This document shows, piece after piece, positions 1 to 11,887 of a stretch of 64,000 nt of DNA. Source of the stretch: Novosphingobium pokkalii (GTDB lineage: Bacteria; Pseudomonadota; Alphaproteobacteria; Sphingomonadales; Sphingomonadaceae); assembly GCF_014652855.1 (NCBI RefSeq), contig NZ_BMZP01000010.1, forward strand, positions 82,802 to 146,801, read 5' to 3'. The translations under genes and the position numbers were made by a program. The notes beneath the pieces were generated by a model, which was not told where the DNA came from, did not search any database, and worked only from the letters and a program-made list of their open reading frames with translations. Position 1 is the stretch's first letter. The number at the start of each line of letters is the position of its first letter.

Positions 1-1
1 T

Positions 2-916
2 CAGAACATCGACATCATCCAGGCCCATGCGCCCAAGCACATGGTCATCCTGGCGGGCGACCACATCTACAAGATGGACTACGAATTGATGCTGCAACAG
101 CACGTCAATTCGGGGGCGGACGTGACCGTGGGCTGCCTGGTGGTGCCCAAGGCCGAGGCGACCGGCTTTGGCGTGATGGCGGTGGACGAGAACAGCGTGA
201 TCACCAGCTTCGTGGAAAAGCCGGCCGACCCGCCGACCATCCCCGGCGATCCCGACCATGCCCTGGCGTCGATGGGCATCTATGTGTTTGAAACACAGTT
301 CCTGTTCGACCAGTTGCGCCGCGATGCGGCAACGCCCGGATCGAACCGCGATTTCGGCGGGGACATCATCCCCTACATCGTGCAGCACGGCAAGGCGGTG
401 GCCCACCGCTTTACCGACAGTTGCATCCGCGCGGCCGAAGAAATTGGCGAATACTGGCGCGACGTGGGCACGCTCGACGCCTATTTCGATGCCAACCTCG
501 ATCTGACCGACACCGTGCCCGCGCTCAACATGTACGATCGCGAGTGGCCGATCTGGACCGACCAGATCATCGCCGCCCCGGCCAAGTTCGTGCACGACGA
601 GGAAGGACGGCGCGGCATGGCGATTTCCTCGCTGATCAGCCAGGATTGCATCGTCTCGGGTGCGCTGGCCAAGCGCAGTCTGCTGTTCACCGGGGTGAAG
701 ATGGGCTCGTTCTCCCGCGTCGAGGAAGCGGTGATCCTGCCCTATTGCAACATCGGGCGCGGCGCGCGGCTGAAACGGGTGATCCTGGATTCGGGCGTGC
801 GCATTCCCGAAGGCCTGGTGGTGGGCGAAGATCCAGAACTGGACGCACGGCGGTTTCGCCGCACCGACAACGGGGTCTGCCTCATCACCAAGGCGATGAT
901 CGACAAGCTGGTCTAG
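2..916 (+). CDS. glgC: Glucose-1-phosphate adenylyltransferase (C-terminal 304 residues; start lies before the window)
   Basis: The enzyme makes ADP-glucose from glucose-1-phosphate and ATP, the committed step of bacterial glycogen synthesis, in the cytoplasm. The reading frame is already open at base 2, so the N-terminus (roughly 110-130 residues by comparison with the ~420-430-residue family) is missing. Visible family marks are the GDHIYKMDY segment, the sugar-phosphate-binding FVEKP, and a C-terminal left-handed beta-helix region with repeated hydrophobic turns (residues about 210-290). It is followed by glgA, phosphoglucomutase and glgX on the same strand. The 169-base gap to glgA is filled by a long palindromic repeat. 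Identification is firm. Confidence 0.95.
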   Translation, partial: QNIDIIQAHAPKHMVILAGDHIYKMDYELMLQQHVNSGADVTVGCLVVPKAEATGFGVMAVDENSVITSFVEKPADPPTIPGDPDHALASMGIYVFETQFLFDQLRRDAATPGSNRDFGGDIIPYIVQHGKAVAHRFTDSCIRAAEEIGEYWRDVGTLDAYFDANLDLTDTVPALNMYDREWPIWTDQIIAAPAKFVHDEEGRRGMAISSLISQDCIVSGALAKRSLLFTGVKMGSFSRVEEAVILPYCNIGRGARLKRVILDSGVRIPEGLVVGEDPELDARRFRRTDNGVCLITKAMIDKLV

Positions 917-942
917 GAAAGCCCATGGCAGACAAACCTGTC

Positions 943-1031
943 GTCACCCCGGACTTGATCCGGGGTCCCGCTTCTTTCCGCTTCTTCCGCCACAGGCCGC
1001 AAGCTGGACCCCGGATCAAGTCCGGGGTGAC
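943..1031. repeat. Long inverted repeat (26-bp arms) between glgC and glgA
   Basis: A perfect 26-bp arm at 943-968 is complemented by 1006-1031, with a 37-base loop. The arm core CCCCGGACTTGATCCGGGG is itself close to palindromic. The same core recurs at 31997-32016 and 32055-32074, so this is a dispersed intergenic palindromic element rather than a gene-specific terminator. It may attenuate or stabilise mRNA between glgC and glgA (inference). Confidence 0.85.
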
Positions 1032-1085
1032 GATGGGAAGGAGCAACGGCAGCTTGAATCCGGCTGGCATGTCGGGGAGATCGGA

Positions 1086-4161
<3,076 letters not shown>

Positions 4162-4162
<1 letters not shown>

Positions 4163-5943
4163 TGGCATATGGCGCGCATCCCGCCCCCGGCGGCACCGCC
4201 TGGCGGGTGCGCGCGCCTTTGGCTCAAGCGGTGTGGCTCTGCCTGTTCGCTGGCGCGGGCGAAACCCGCCACGCCATGGCCCGCGACGGTGACGACTGGA
4301 CACTGACGCTACCCGGCGACCATGCCGGGGTGCGCTATGGCTATCGCGCCGCAGGCGAATGGGCGCCCGAGCGCGGGCTATGGTTCGATCCGGCCAAGCT
4401 GCTGGTCGATCCCCATGCGGTCGCGCTGGACCGGCGCTTTGCCTATGATCCCGCGCTATCGACCTTTGGCGTGGACACGGCGCCGCTGGTGCCGAAAGCA
4501 GTGGTGCCCGGCCCCCTGCCGCTGGTGCCGCCGGCCCCGCCCGTCTTCGCGCCGGGCGGCCTGATCTATGAAGTGAACGTGCGCGCCTTCACCATGCTGC
4601 ACCCCGATGTGCCGCAGCATCAGCGCGGCACGGTGGCGGCGCTGGCCCATCCGGCAATGCTGGCCCATCTGCGCAAGCTGGGCGTCGACGCGGTGGAGCT
4701 AATGCCGATCGTGGCCTGGGTGGACGAGCGGCACCTGCCGCCGCTGGGCCTGCGCAACGCCTGGGGCTATAACCCGGTGGCGTTCATGGCGCTCGATCCC
4801 GGCCTGTGCCCCGGCGGCGTGGCCGAGCTGCGCGAGACCGTGGCGACCTTGCGCGCGCACGGCATCGGCACGATCCTGGACCTGGTGTTCAACCACACCG
4901 GGGAAAGCGATGCCGCCGGCCCGATCCTGAGCCTGCGCGGGCTGGACAACCAGGCCTATGCCCATGACACGCAAGGGCAACTGATCAACGACACCGGCTG
5001 TGGCAACACGCTGGACTTTGCCCAGCCCCATGTGCGCGCGATGACGCTGGATGCCCTGCGCCATTTCGTGAGCCATGCCGGCGTCGATGGCTTCCGCTTC
5101 GATCTGGCGCCGGTGCTGGCGCGCGGGCCGGGCTTTGCTGCCGATGCGCCGATCTTTGCAGAGATTGCCGCCGATCCGCTCTTGGCCGACCGCGTGCTGA
5201 TTGCCGAACCATGGGATATCGGACCGGGCGGCTATCAACTGGGGCAGTTCCCGGCGCCTTGGCTGGAATGGAACGACCGCTTTCGCGACGATGCGCGCCG
5301 CTTCTGGCGTGGCGATGGCGGGCTTGGCCAACTGGCGACGCGGCTGGCGGGATCGGCGGACATGTTCGGCCCGTGCGACACCGCGCCCTGCCGCAGCGTC
5401 AATTTCCTGGCGGCGCACGATGGCTTCACCCTGGCCGATTGCGTGGCCTATGCCGTCAAGCACAACCACGCCAATGGCGAAGACAACCGCGACGGGCACG
5501 ACGACAACCATTCGTGGAACAACGGCGTGGAAGGGCCGAGCGACGATCCCGCCGCGCTGGCTCGCCGCCAGGCCGCGCTGCGCGCCCTGCTCGGCACGCT
5601 GTTTGCCTCGACCGGCACGATCATGCTGACCGCCGGGGACGAATTCGGCCGCAGCCAGCAAGGCAACAACAACGCCTATGCGCAGGACAATGCGCTGACC
5701 TGGATCGACTGGGAACGTCGCGACCGCGATCTGGAGCACTTCGTGGCAGGGCTCGCCGCCGCACGCGCCACCGGCGACATGGCGCGGTTTCCGGAAGATG
5801 GGCAGTGGCTGGCACTGGACGGCGCCGCGATGGACGCGGCCCGCTGGCAAGATCCGGCGACACCCGGTGTGGCATGGCAGGCGCCGCCGGATACCCGGCC
5901 CGGCTTTCGCGTTAGCCGGAGCGAGGGGGTTTCGTTGGGCTGA
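4162..5943 (+). CDS. glgX: Glycogen debranching enzyme GlgX (GH13)
   Basis: It hydrolyses alpha-1,6 branches of phosphorylase-trimmed glycogen. The 593-residue protein begins with a CBM48-like beta domain (residues about 1-130), followed by the GH13 barrel. Visible conserved regions are LVFNHTGES, GFRFDLAP with nucleophile Asp314, LIAEPWD with acid/base Glu349, and AAHDGFT with Asp420. The C-terminal domain is short, so the protein is smaller than E. coli GlgX (657 residues). The start overlaps the pgm stop (TGATG). A synthesis and a breakdown enzyme in one operon suggests glycogen turnover is controlled mainly at enzyme level (inference). Confidence 0.92.
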
Positions 5944-5961
5944 CAATGCGCATGTTGGCCA

Positions 5962-6065
5962 AGGGGCTTCGACAAGCTCAGCCCGAACGGAATTCCAGAT
6001 TTGTTTTGACTCTCCGTTCGCCCTGAGCCTGTCGAAGGGCCTGTCCGCAGCTTGTCGAAGCCCCT
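5962..6065. repeat. Palindromic intergenic repeat, three arms (CTTCGACAAGCTCAG type)
   Basis: Arm 1 (5967-5990) and arm 2 (6014-6037) are inverted copies with 3 mismatches in 24 bases. A third segment (6049-6065) is a perfect 17-bp reverse complement of 5962-5978. The elements sit between the convergent ends of glgX and the downstream hydrolase. The sequence type (CTTCGACA...CTCAG...GAACGG) is, from memory, common in sphingomonad intergenic regions. It could act as a bidirectional terminator or an mRNA-stabilising hairpin. Confidence 0.8.
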
Positions 6066-6078
6066 GCGAAACCGCGCC

Positions 6079-6765
6079 TCACGCCCCCAGCCGACGCAGC
6101 GCGGGATCGATGAACCGGCGCGGCGCAGGGACATAGCTGGCCTGGCCATCGTCCAGCGAGAGCGGGCGCGGCAGCAGGCGGTTGAGCAGCAGGCGGCCGA
6201 ACGCCCATTCGCCCAGGCTCGATTGCGCGTTGATGTGACCGGCCGAGCCGGCGTCGGCAAAGCGCGCGCCCCAGCGCTGGGCCAGGCGCCGCGTGGCGGC
6301 GAGCGTGGCATAGGGATCATCGCGGCTGCCGACGACGATCGCCGGGAATGGCAGGTCTGCCTCGGGCACAGGGGCGAAGCGGGTGAGGCGGCGGTCCTTG
6401 ACGCCGTCTTCCACGTCGGGCGGCGCCACCAGCAGGGCGCCGATCACCGGCAGATCGGGCGCGTGGAGCCCGTTGGCCAGGCGTTCGTATTCCGCCCACC
6501 AGGCCACGGCAAGGCAGCCCAGGCTGTGCGCCACGAGCACGACCGGACGCCCGGCGCTTTCGTGCGCACGCTGGATGGCCAGGGCCAGCTTGTTGACCCA
6601 GGTGTTGCGGTGCGGATCGCTCCACAGACCCAGATCGACGCGATGGCAATCGGGAAGCGTCTGTTCCCAAAGGGTTTGCCAGTGATCAGGGCCAGAATTG
6701 TCAATCCCCGGAACCGTCAGGATGATCGGATCGAGGGTGCGGGCAAAGGCATGTTCATGGGCCAT
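6079..6765 (-). CDS. RBBP9/YdeN-type serine alpha/beta-hydrolase
   Basis: This 228-residue cytoplasmic protein belongs to the small single-domain alpha/beta-hydrolases of the RBBP9/YdeN family (PF06821). The N-terminal TVPGIDNSGPDHWQ is the family's opening strand. The nucleophile elbow is AHSLGC (Ser81), and the C-terminal half carries VVGSRDDPYA and GHINA, which would supply the Asp and His of the triad. The start at 6765 was chosen over the longer frame (6927) because a GGGAGAA Shine-Dalgarno lies 8 bases upstream and the family motif begins right after. The natural substrate is unknown for most members. It converges on glgX across a palindromic repeat. Confidence 0.85.
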   Translation of the reverse strand: MAHEHAFARTLDPIILTVPGIDNSGPDHWQTLWEQTLPDCHRVDLGLWSDPHRNTWVNKLALAIQRAHESAGRPVVLVAHSLGCLAVAWWAEYERLANGLHAPDLPVIGALLVAPPDVEDGVKDRRLTRFAPVPEADLPFPAIVVGSRDDPYATLAATRRLAQRWGARFADAGSAGHINAQSSLGEWAFGRLLLNRLLPRPLSLDDGQASYVPAPRRFIDPALRRLGA

Positions 6766-7032
6766 ACAAGTTCTCCCACCAAGGAAGCCGGCCGGTCGAC
6801 TCGGTTTACGTCCCGACATGAACAAGAGATAACTCAATCTTGGCGATAGACAATAAGCCGGCGACGAAGCGAAAGCGGTTTGCGCCCGGTGGCAAACGGC
6901 GGGAACCCGGTTGCATTTTGCCGACAATTGCGACAGGCCCGCAGTTGCGACCGGCCGTCTGGCCGGTTAACGGGCCGGCGGCGCAAGGGGGGCCTTGGCG
7001 CCACCACGAAAGGGATCACGAGCGTTTCCGGC

Positions 7033-7812
7033 ATGACAGCACCTGCCACCCCTGATGCGCCGCGCAAGCGGCTGCTGGCCTCGATCCATGATGTCAGCCC
7101 GCGTTTCGAGGGCCAGGTCGATGCCCTGGCCGAGCGGCTGTCGGGCCATCTGGGCACCGGCAACTTTGCCATGCTGGTCATCCCCGATCACTGGCGCGGC
7201 GCGCCGCTCGCCGGCAATGCCGCGTTTCAGCGGCGGCTGCGCGAGTGGGCCGACATGGGCATCGAGATGTTCCTGCACGGCTGGTGCCACAAGGATGAAA
7301 CGCCCGCCGACCAGGGGCTTGCCGGGTTCAAGGGCAAGCACATGACCGCTGGCGAAGGCGAATTCCTCAACCTGCCGCGCGCCGAGGCCGTGGCCCGCAT
7401 GCGCGAGGGCAAGGCGCTGGTGGAAGATATCCTGGGCCGCCCGGTGGCCGGTTTCATCGCCCCGGCCTGGCTCTATGGCCCCGGCGCCCACGCGGCGATG
7501 GCCGAGGTGGGCTTTGCCCTGGCCGAAGACCACATGAAAGTGTGGCGCCCGCAAACCGGCGAAGTGCTGGCCAAGGGACCGGTCATCACCTGGGCCAGCC
7601 GCAGCAAGGCGCGCATCCGTTCCTCGCTGTGGTTTTCCGCCTTGGCGCGCCAGGCCCTGCCGCTGACCCGCACGGTGCGCGTGGCGGTGCATCCCGGCGA
7701 CACCACGGTGCCCGCGCTGCTCGGCTCGATCGATGCCACGCTGGCCCGCTTTGCCAAAAGCCATGTGCCCGCCCGCTATGCCAGCCTGGCCGGCCCGGCG
7801 AGCCTGTTTTGA
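7033..7812 (+). CDS. DUF2334 family polysaccharide deacetylase-like protein
   Basis: The 259-residue protein fits the NodB-like carbohydrate-esterase fold of DUF2334 (PF10096). Residues 16-20 read IHDVSP, with the His and Asp that normally bind metal. Further motifs are FLHGWCHKDE (about residues 78-87) and FIAPAWLYGPG (about 141-151). No signal peptide is visible, so the domain appears cytoplasmic. The start ATG at 7033 is favoured because the conserved region begins about 12 residues later; only a weak AAAGGGA precedes it. It is the first gene of a five-gene coupled run ending at 11700, its stop overlapping the TTG start of the next glycosyltransferase. The substrate is unknown. Confidence 0.82.
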   Translation: MTAPATPDAPRKRLLASIHDVSPRFEGQVDALAERLSGHLGTGNFAMLVIPDHWRGAPLAGNAAFQRRLREWADMGIEMFLHGWCHKDETPADQGLAGFKGKHMTAGEGEFLNLPRAEAVARMREGKALVEDILGRPVAGFIAPAWLYGPGAHAAMAEVGFALAEDHMKVWRPQTGEVLAKGPVITWASRSKARIRSSLWFSALARQALPLTRTVRVAVHPGDTTVPALLGSIDATLARFAKSHVPARYASLAGPASLF

Positions 7813-8957
7813 CCGCCGTCACGCCGCGTCCCCTGCGCGTCCTGACGTTCCTGCACAGCTTCGAGCCGGGCGGGGTGGAGCGCGTTGCCCTGCGCCTGCA
7901 CCGGGCCTGGCTGGCGCAAGGGGTGGACGCACGGCTGGTGCTGGGCCGCACCGACGGGGCGATGCGCCGCGAATGGCCCGGCCTCGATGCCGATGTGCTG
8001 AACAGCCATGGCCTGCCCACCGCCGCGTGGGAAACGCTGTGGATGATGCTGCGCCTTCCCGGCCGCATCCGCCACCACCGGCCCGACGTGCTGTTCTGCG
8101 CGGGCAATTCCTATACCGTGGTGGCCGTGGTCATGCGCCTGGTGCTGGGCAAGCGCTGCCCGCCGATCCTGGCCAAGATCAGCAACGACCTGACGCGGGC
8201 CGACCTGCCCGCGGTGGCCCGGCCGTTCTACCGGCTGTGGCTGCGCATCCAGGGCCGCCTGCTGCATCGCGTGGTGGGCATGGCCCAGCCGATGCGGGCG
8301 GAACTGGAAACGCTGATGGGCGTGGCCCCCGATCGCGTGGCGATCATCGACGATCCGGCGCTGGACGAAGCGCAGATCGCCCATCTCGAAGCCCTGCCCC
8401 GGCCGCCGCACGATCGCGCCGCAGGGCGCCGTTTCCTGGCGATCGGGCGGCTGGCGGCGCAGAAGAACTTCCCGCTGCTGCTGCGCGCCTTTGCCCGCAT
8501 CGCGCGCGACGGCGATCGGCTGACCATCCTGGGCGAAGGCGGCGCGCGCAAGGGACTGGAAGCCCTGGCCCGCAGCCTGGGCCTGGGCGTAGGCGTGGGC
8601 GGGCGCGTGGCGCTGCCCGGCCATGTCAATCCGGTGTCCGACGCGCTGCTGGCGGCCGATGCGCTGGTCATGTCTTCCGACTATGAAGGCGTGCCGGCCG
8701 TGGTGCCCGAGGCGCTCGCTGCCGGGCTGCCGGTGGTCTCCACCGATTGCAGCGTGAGCATGGCCGATCTGCTGGGCCATGGCCGCTTCGGCCTGCTGGT
8801 GCCGGTGCGCGACGAGGCGGCGCTGGCTGGGGCGATGGACCGCATCACCGCCCTGCCCTTTGATTCGACGGCGGCCCGCGCCCAGGCGCGCCGCTTCACC
8901 GTGGAAATTGCCGCCCAGAGCTATGTCGTTGAAATGCAGCGACTGGTTCATGGCTGA
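7809..8957 (+). CDS. Glycosyltransferase family 4 protein (TTG start)
   Basis: This 382-residue GT-B protein resembles GT4 enzymes that act on lipid or polysaccharide acceptors. The N-terminal FEPGGVERVAL is the usual acceptor-side glycine loop. The C-terminal SSDYEGVPAVVPEALAAGLP is the donor EX7E motif, with the first Glu in YEG and the second in PEA. There is no ATG before residue 45, so the best start is the TTG at 7809, which overlaps the upstream stop by four bases (TTGA); the N-terminal motif then lies at the expected place. It is cytoplasmic or membrane-peripheral. The sugar donor cannot be told from sequence. Confidence 0.88.
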   Translation: MTAVTPRPLRVLTFLHSFEPGGVERVALRLHRAWLAQGVDARLVLGRTDGAMRREWPGLDADVLNSHGLPTAAWETLWMMLRLPGRIRHHRPDVLFCAGNSYTVVAVVMRLVLGKRCPPILAKISNDLTRADLPAVARPFYRLWLRIQGRLLHRVVGMAQPMRAELETLMGVAPDRVAIIDDPALDEAQIAHLEALPRPPHDRAAGRRFLAIGRLAAQKNFPLLLRAFARIARDGDRLTILGEGGARKGLEALARSLGLGVGVGGRVALPGHVNPVSDALLAADALVMSSDYEGVPAVVPEALAAGLPVVSTDCSVSMADLLGHGRFGLLVPVRDEAALAGAMDRITALPFDSTAARAQARRFTVEIAAQSYVVEMQRLVHG

Positions 8958-9072
8958 TCACCCGCTGCCCGGAACGGGCGGACCCGTCGCACCGGCCGTC
9001 TCGCAGAAAGCGGATGGCGCGGCGGCTTCGTTCGCGGTAACGCCGCGCCCGGGCCTGAACGAGACACAATGA
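8950..9072 (+). CDS. Possible 40-residue small ORF bridging two operon genes
   Basis: An ATG at 8950, inside the last codons of the glycosyltransferase, opens a 40-codon frame. Its stop (9070-9072) overlaps the ATG of the next membrane-protein gene by the ATGA arrangement used throughout this operon. The peptide begins MADHPLPGTG and has no recognisable domain. It could be a small protein, a translational coupling device that carries ribosomes across the 111-base gap, or chance in GC-rich DNA. No good Shine-Dalgarno is visible. Confidence 0.25.
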   Translation: MADHPLPGTGGPVAPAVSQKADGAAASFAVTPRPGLNETQ

Positions 9073-9968
9073 CGACACCTGCGATTCCCGAGACCGCTCC
9101 CCAAGCCAGCGGCCTGCGCAAATGGAGCGCCTATCTTGGCCCCGCCGTGTCGGTGGCCATCCTGTGCGCCGTGCTGTGGCAGTTGCGCCAGCTCAACTGG
9201 CTGATGGTGGTGTCGATCATCCCGCGCTCGCCGCTGATCTGGCTGGTGCTGGCCGCCAGCTATTTCGCCGGGCCGGTGGCCGACTGGGTCATTTTCCGCA
9301 AGCTCTGGGGCATTCCCATCTCGGGCCTCGCGCCGCTGCTCAAGAAGCTGGTCGGCAACGAACTTCTGCTGGGCTATGTCGGGGAAGTCTATTTCTACGA
9401 CTGGGCGCGGCGCCACGTGAAGATGGAGGGGTCGCCCTTCGGCGCGGTGAAGGACGTGGCGATCCTTTCGGCGCTGGCGGGCAACATCATCACCATCCTC
9501 ATGATGGGGATCACCTGGTATGTCAGCGGGCGGGTCGATTTCGGGCAGAACACCTGGCTGATCGTCTCGGCCATCGCCTTCGCCCTGGCCACCTCGCTGG
9601 TGATCACTTTCCTGCGCAAGGGTATTTTCAGCCTGTCCGGCCCGGACCTGTGGTTCGTGTTCGCGATCCACTGCCTGCGCATCGCCGCCGGGATGGGCTT
9701 TACTGCGCTGTCGTGGCACCTCATCCTGCCCGAGGTGTCGATCGGCACCTGGATCCTGTTTTCCACCATCCGCCTTCTGGTGGCCCGCCTGCCGTTCATT
9801 CCCAACAAGGATATCGCGTTTGCCGGCATCACGCCGCTGATCGTGGGCAAGGGGGTTCAGACTGATGTCATGATCGCGATGATATCGATGCTGATCGTTG
9901 CCACCCACGTGATCCTGTTCATCGGCCTGATGCTGCTGGATCTTGTGCAGAAGGAGAAGAATGCGTGA
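9069..9968 (+). CDS. Multi-pass inner-membrane protein, flippase-like (LPG synthase TM-region type)
   Basis: The 299-residue protein has about seven to eight hydrophobic segments. The first is at residues ~20-37 (AVSVAILCAVLWQL) and the last at ~272-292. The architecture resembles the transmembrane flippase-like domain found in lysylphosphatidylglycerol synthase and AglD-type proteins, but the usual PGG signature is not evident, so the family call is tentative. It lies between two glycosyltransferases and its stop overlaps the next GTG start, so it may move or anchor the glycolipid built by its neighbours (inference). Confidence 0.6.
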   Translation: MTTPAIPETAPQASGLRKWSAYLGPAVSVAILCAVLWQLRQLNWLMVVSIIPRSPLIWLVLAASYFAGPVADWVIFRKLWGIPISGLAPLLKKLVGNELLLGYVGEVYFYDWARRHVKMEGSPFGAVKDVAILSALAGNIITILMMGITWYVSGRVDFGQNTWLIVSAIAFALATSLVITFLRKGIFSLSGPDLWFVFAIHCLRIAAGMGFTALSWHLILPEVSIGTWILFSTIRLLVARLPFIPNKDIAFAGITPLIVGKGVQTDVMIAMISMLIVATHVILFIGLMLLDLVQKEKNA

Positions 9969-10528
9969 ACAAGCTGGCCCGCTTGCCCCTGATGGCGCTG
10001 GCGCCTGTCGCAATCATCCCGGCCGCCTTGATGCTGGGCGCTGCCGGCCCGCTGCCGCCGTCCACGCCCGATCTGGGCAAGGCCGAAGGCCAGTGCCGCC
10101 CCGGCGAGCACGGCCCTTCATTCCTGGTCGATATCCTCGGCCTGAAAGACCACACCGGCCGGCTCAAGCTGGAAGTCTATCCGGCCAACGACGCCGATTT
10201 CCTGGCCGACGACAACGTGCTGGTCGGCGCGGGCAAGACGTTTCGCCGCGTGGAAGTGAACACCCCGGCCGAGCCGACGCCGCGCCTGTGCGTGCGCCTG
10301 CCCGGCCCCGGCCAATACACCGTCTCGGTGCTGCATGACCGCGACAACAACCGCAAGTTCAACTGGCAGCGCGACGGGATCGGCTTTTCCGGCAACCCGC
10401 GCCTGGGCTGGTCCAAGCCCAAGGCCGCCAGCGCCACCGTTTCGGCCGGAAACGGGCCGACCACGTTGCGGATCGTGATGAATTACCGTAACGGATTGAT
10501 GTCGGTGGGGCCACTCAAGGGCGCATAA
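9965..10528 (+). CDS. DUF2141 domain-containing exported protein
   Basis: The 187-residue protein starts with GTG overlapping the upstream stop (GTGA). A hydrophobic segment at residues 7-27 acts as signal peptide or anchor. The region from about 50 to 170 matches DUF2141 (PF09912): GRLKLEVYPAND, a central CVRLPGPGQYTVSVLHDRDNN and GIGFSGNPRLGW, as in that beta-sandwich family. Function is unknown, but members often sit near envelope or glycan genes. Its end overlaps the start of the next glycosyltransferase (TAATG), making it part of the same transcript. Periplasmic location is inferred. Confidence 0.8.
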   Translation: MNKLARLPLMALAPVAIIPAALMLGAAGPLPPSTPDLGKAEGQCRPGEHGPSFLVDILGLKDHTGRLKLEVYPANDADFLADDNVLVGAGKTFRRVEVNTPAEPTPRLCVRLPGPGQYTVSVLHDRDNNRKFNWQRDGIGFSGNPRLGWSKPKAASATVSAGNGPTTLRIVMNYRNGLMSVGPLKGA

Positions 10529-11700
10529 TGAAGCTTGTCGATGTCAGCGCATTCTACGCGCCCAAGGGCGGCGGGGTGCGCACCTATGTCGATCGCAAGC
10601 TCAAGGCCGGCGCGGCCCTGGGGCACGATGTTACCGTCATTGCCCCGGGCCAGCGCGACCATGTCGAGGAACGCGGCCAGGGTGGCCGGGTGCGCTGGCT
10701 GAAAAGCCAGCTCTTCCCGCTCGATTTCAACTATCGCTGGTTTTCCGATATCCCCGCGCTCTATGCCGCGTTGGACGAGGAAAAGCCCGATTTCGTCGAG
10801 GCTTCGTCTCCCTGGCGCAGCGCCAGCGTGATTGCCGATTGGCCCGGCAAGGCCCCGCGCGCGTTGATCATGCATGCCGATCCGCTGTCGGCCTATGCCT
10901 ATCGCTGGTTCGACGGGGTGGCCACGCGGCCGACGATCGACAAGGCGTTCGAGCGCTATTGGCGGCACCTGCGGCGGCTGGACGAGCGCTATGACATGAT
11001 CGTCAGCGCCAGCGCCAGTCTGTCTGACCGGCTGACCGCCGGCGGCCTGAGCCGGGTGGTGACCAACCCGATGGGCGTCGATCCCGGCATCTTCTCGCCA
11101 GATTTCCGCGATCTCGCGCTGCGCAAAGGCATGCTGGAGCTGTGCGAGCTGCCCGAGGATGCGACGCTGCTGCTCGGCGTGGGCCGGTTCGCGCCGGAAA
11201 AGCGCTGGCCCATGCTGGTCGATGCCGTAACCGCCGCCGGCAGCCGCCGCCCGGTGGGCCTGGTGCTGGCCGGCCAGGGGCGCGAGCGCAAGACGATCGA
11301 GCGGCGCATCGGTGGCAACCCGCATATCCGCGTGCTGGCACCGATCACCAAGCGCCATGAACTGGCCCGCGTGATGGCCAGCGCCGATGCCCTGCTGCAC
11401 GGCTGCGAGGCCGAAACGTTCTGCATGGTCGCCGCCGAGGCCCGCGCCAGCGGCTTGCCGCTGATCGCGCCAGACCAGGGTGGCGCCAGCGACCAGGCCC
11501 GCGCTTCGGGCGGGTGGATCTATGAATCCGCCAATGCCGCTGCCGCGACCGAGGCGGTGGCGCAATATTGCCTGGCACGCGAAAGCGGCCTCGACGGCCC
11601 GCGCGCCGACCTGCCCCCGCCCCGCACGATGGATGACCATTTCCGCGAGCTGTTTGCCAGCTATGAAGCGGTGCTGGCGGGGACGCGGCAGGCGGCTTGA
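10528..11700 (+). CDS. Glycosyltransferase family 4 protein
   Basis: The 390-residue GT-B enzyme opens with FYAPKGGGVRTYVDRK, the acceptor-side glycine loop, and has the donor-binding GVGRFAPEKRW at about residues 215-225. The C-terminal EAETFCMVAAEARASGLP holds the EX7E pair. The start overlaps the DUF2141 stop (TAATG). It closes the 7033-11700 operon, so two GT4 enzymes, a deacetylase-like protein, a flippase-like protein and an exported protein are produced together. Product and donor are unknown. Confidence 0.88.
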   Translation: MKLVDVSAFYAPKGGGVRTYVDRKLKAGAALGHDVTVIAPGQRDHVEERGQGGRVRWLKSQLFPLDFNYRWFSDIPALYAALDEEKPDFVEASSPWRSASVIADWPGKAPRALIMHADPLSAYAYRWFDGVATRPTIDKAFERYWRHLRRLDERYDMIVSASASLSDRLTAGGLSRVVTNPMGVDPGIFSPDFRDLALRKGMLELCELPEDATLLLGVGRFAPEKRWPMLVDAVTAAGSRRPVGLVLAGQGRERKTIERRIGGNPHIRVLAPITKRHELARVMASADALLHGCEAETFCMVAAEARASGLPLIAPDQGGASDQARASGGWIYESANAAAATEAVAQYCLARESGLDGPRADLPPPRTMDDHFRELFASYEAVLAGTRQAA

Positions 11701-11723
11701 TTTTCAGATCGCTTTAGGCTCCG

Positions 11724-11809
11724 CACCACCCCCAACCCCCTCCTCTAAAGAGGAGGGGGCTTTTTGCCTTTGCCCCCTCCTCTTTAGAGGAGGGGGTTGG
11801 GGGGTGGTG
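11724..11809. repeat. Long inverted repeat with GGAGGGGG hairpins (repeat class C)
   Basis: Left arm 11724-11760 and right arm 11772-11809 are nearly perfect inverted copies (about 37 bases each, one base difference in a C run). Each arm contains a smaller palindrome (CCTCTAAAGAGG). Between convergent genes it can form a very strong cruciform or hairpin. A diverged copy with the opposite half order lies at 63868-63960. It probably terminates the 7033-11700 operon as well, since the loop carries CTTTTTGCC. Confidence 0.85.
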
Positions 11810-11831
11810 GAAAGCCTTGCACAGCCTCAAA

Positions 11832-11862
11832 GAAAAAGGGCGGCAGGTTGCCCCGCCGCCCT
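11832..11862 (-). terminator. Rho-independent terminator of the TonB receptor gene at 11888
   Basis: Read on the minus strand, a GGGCGGC...GCCGCCC stem is followed by TTTTTCTTT. It lies about 25 bases after the receptor stop codon. Confidence 0.8.
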
Positions 11863-11887
11863 CTTTCGCATTCAAACCCTGATGCAA

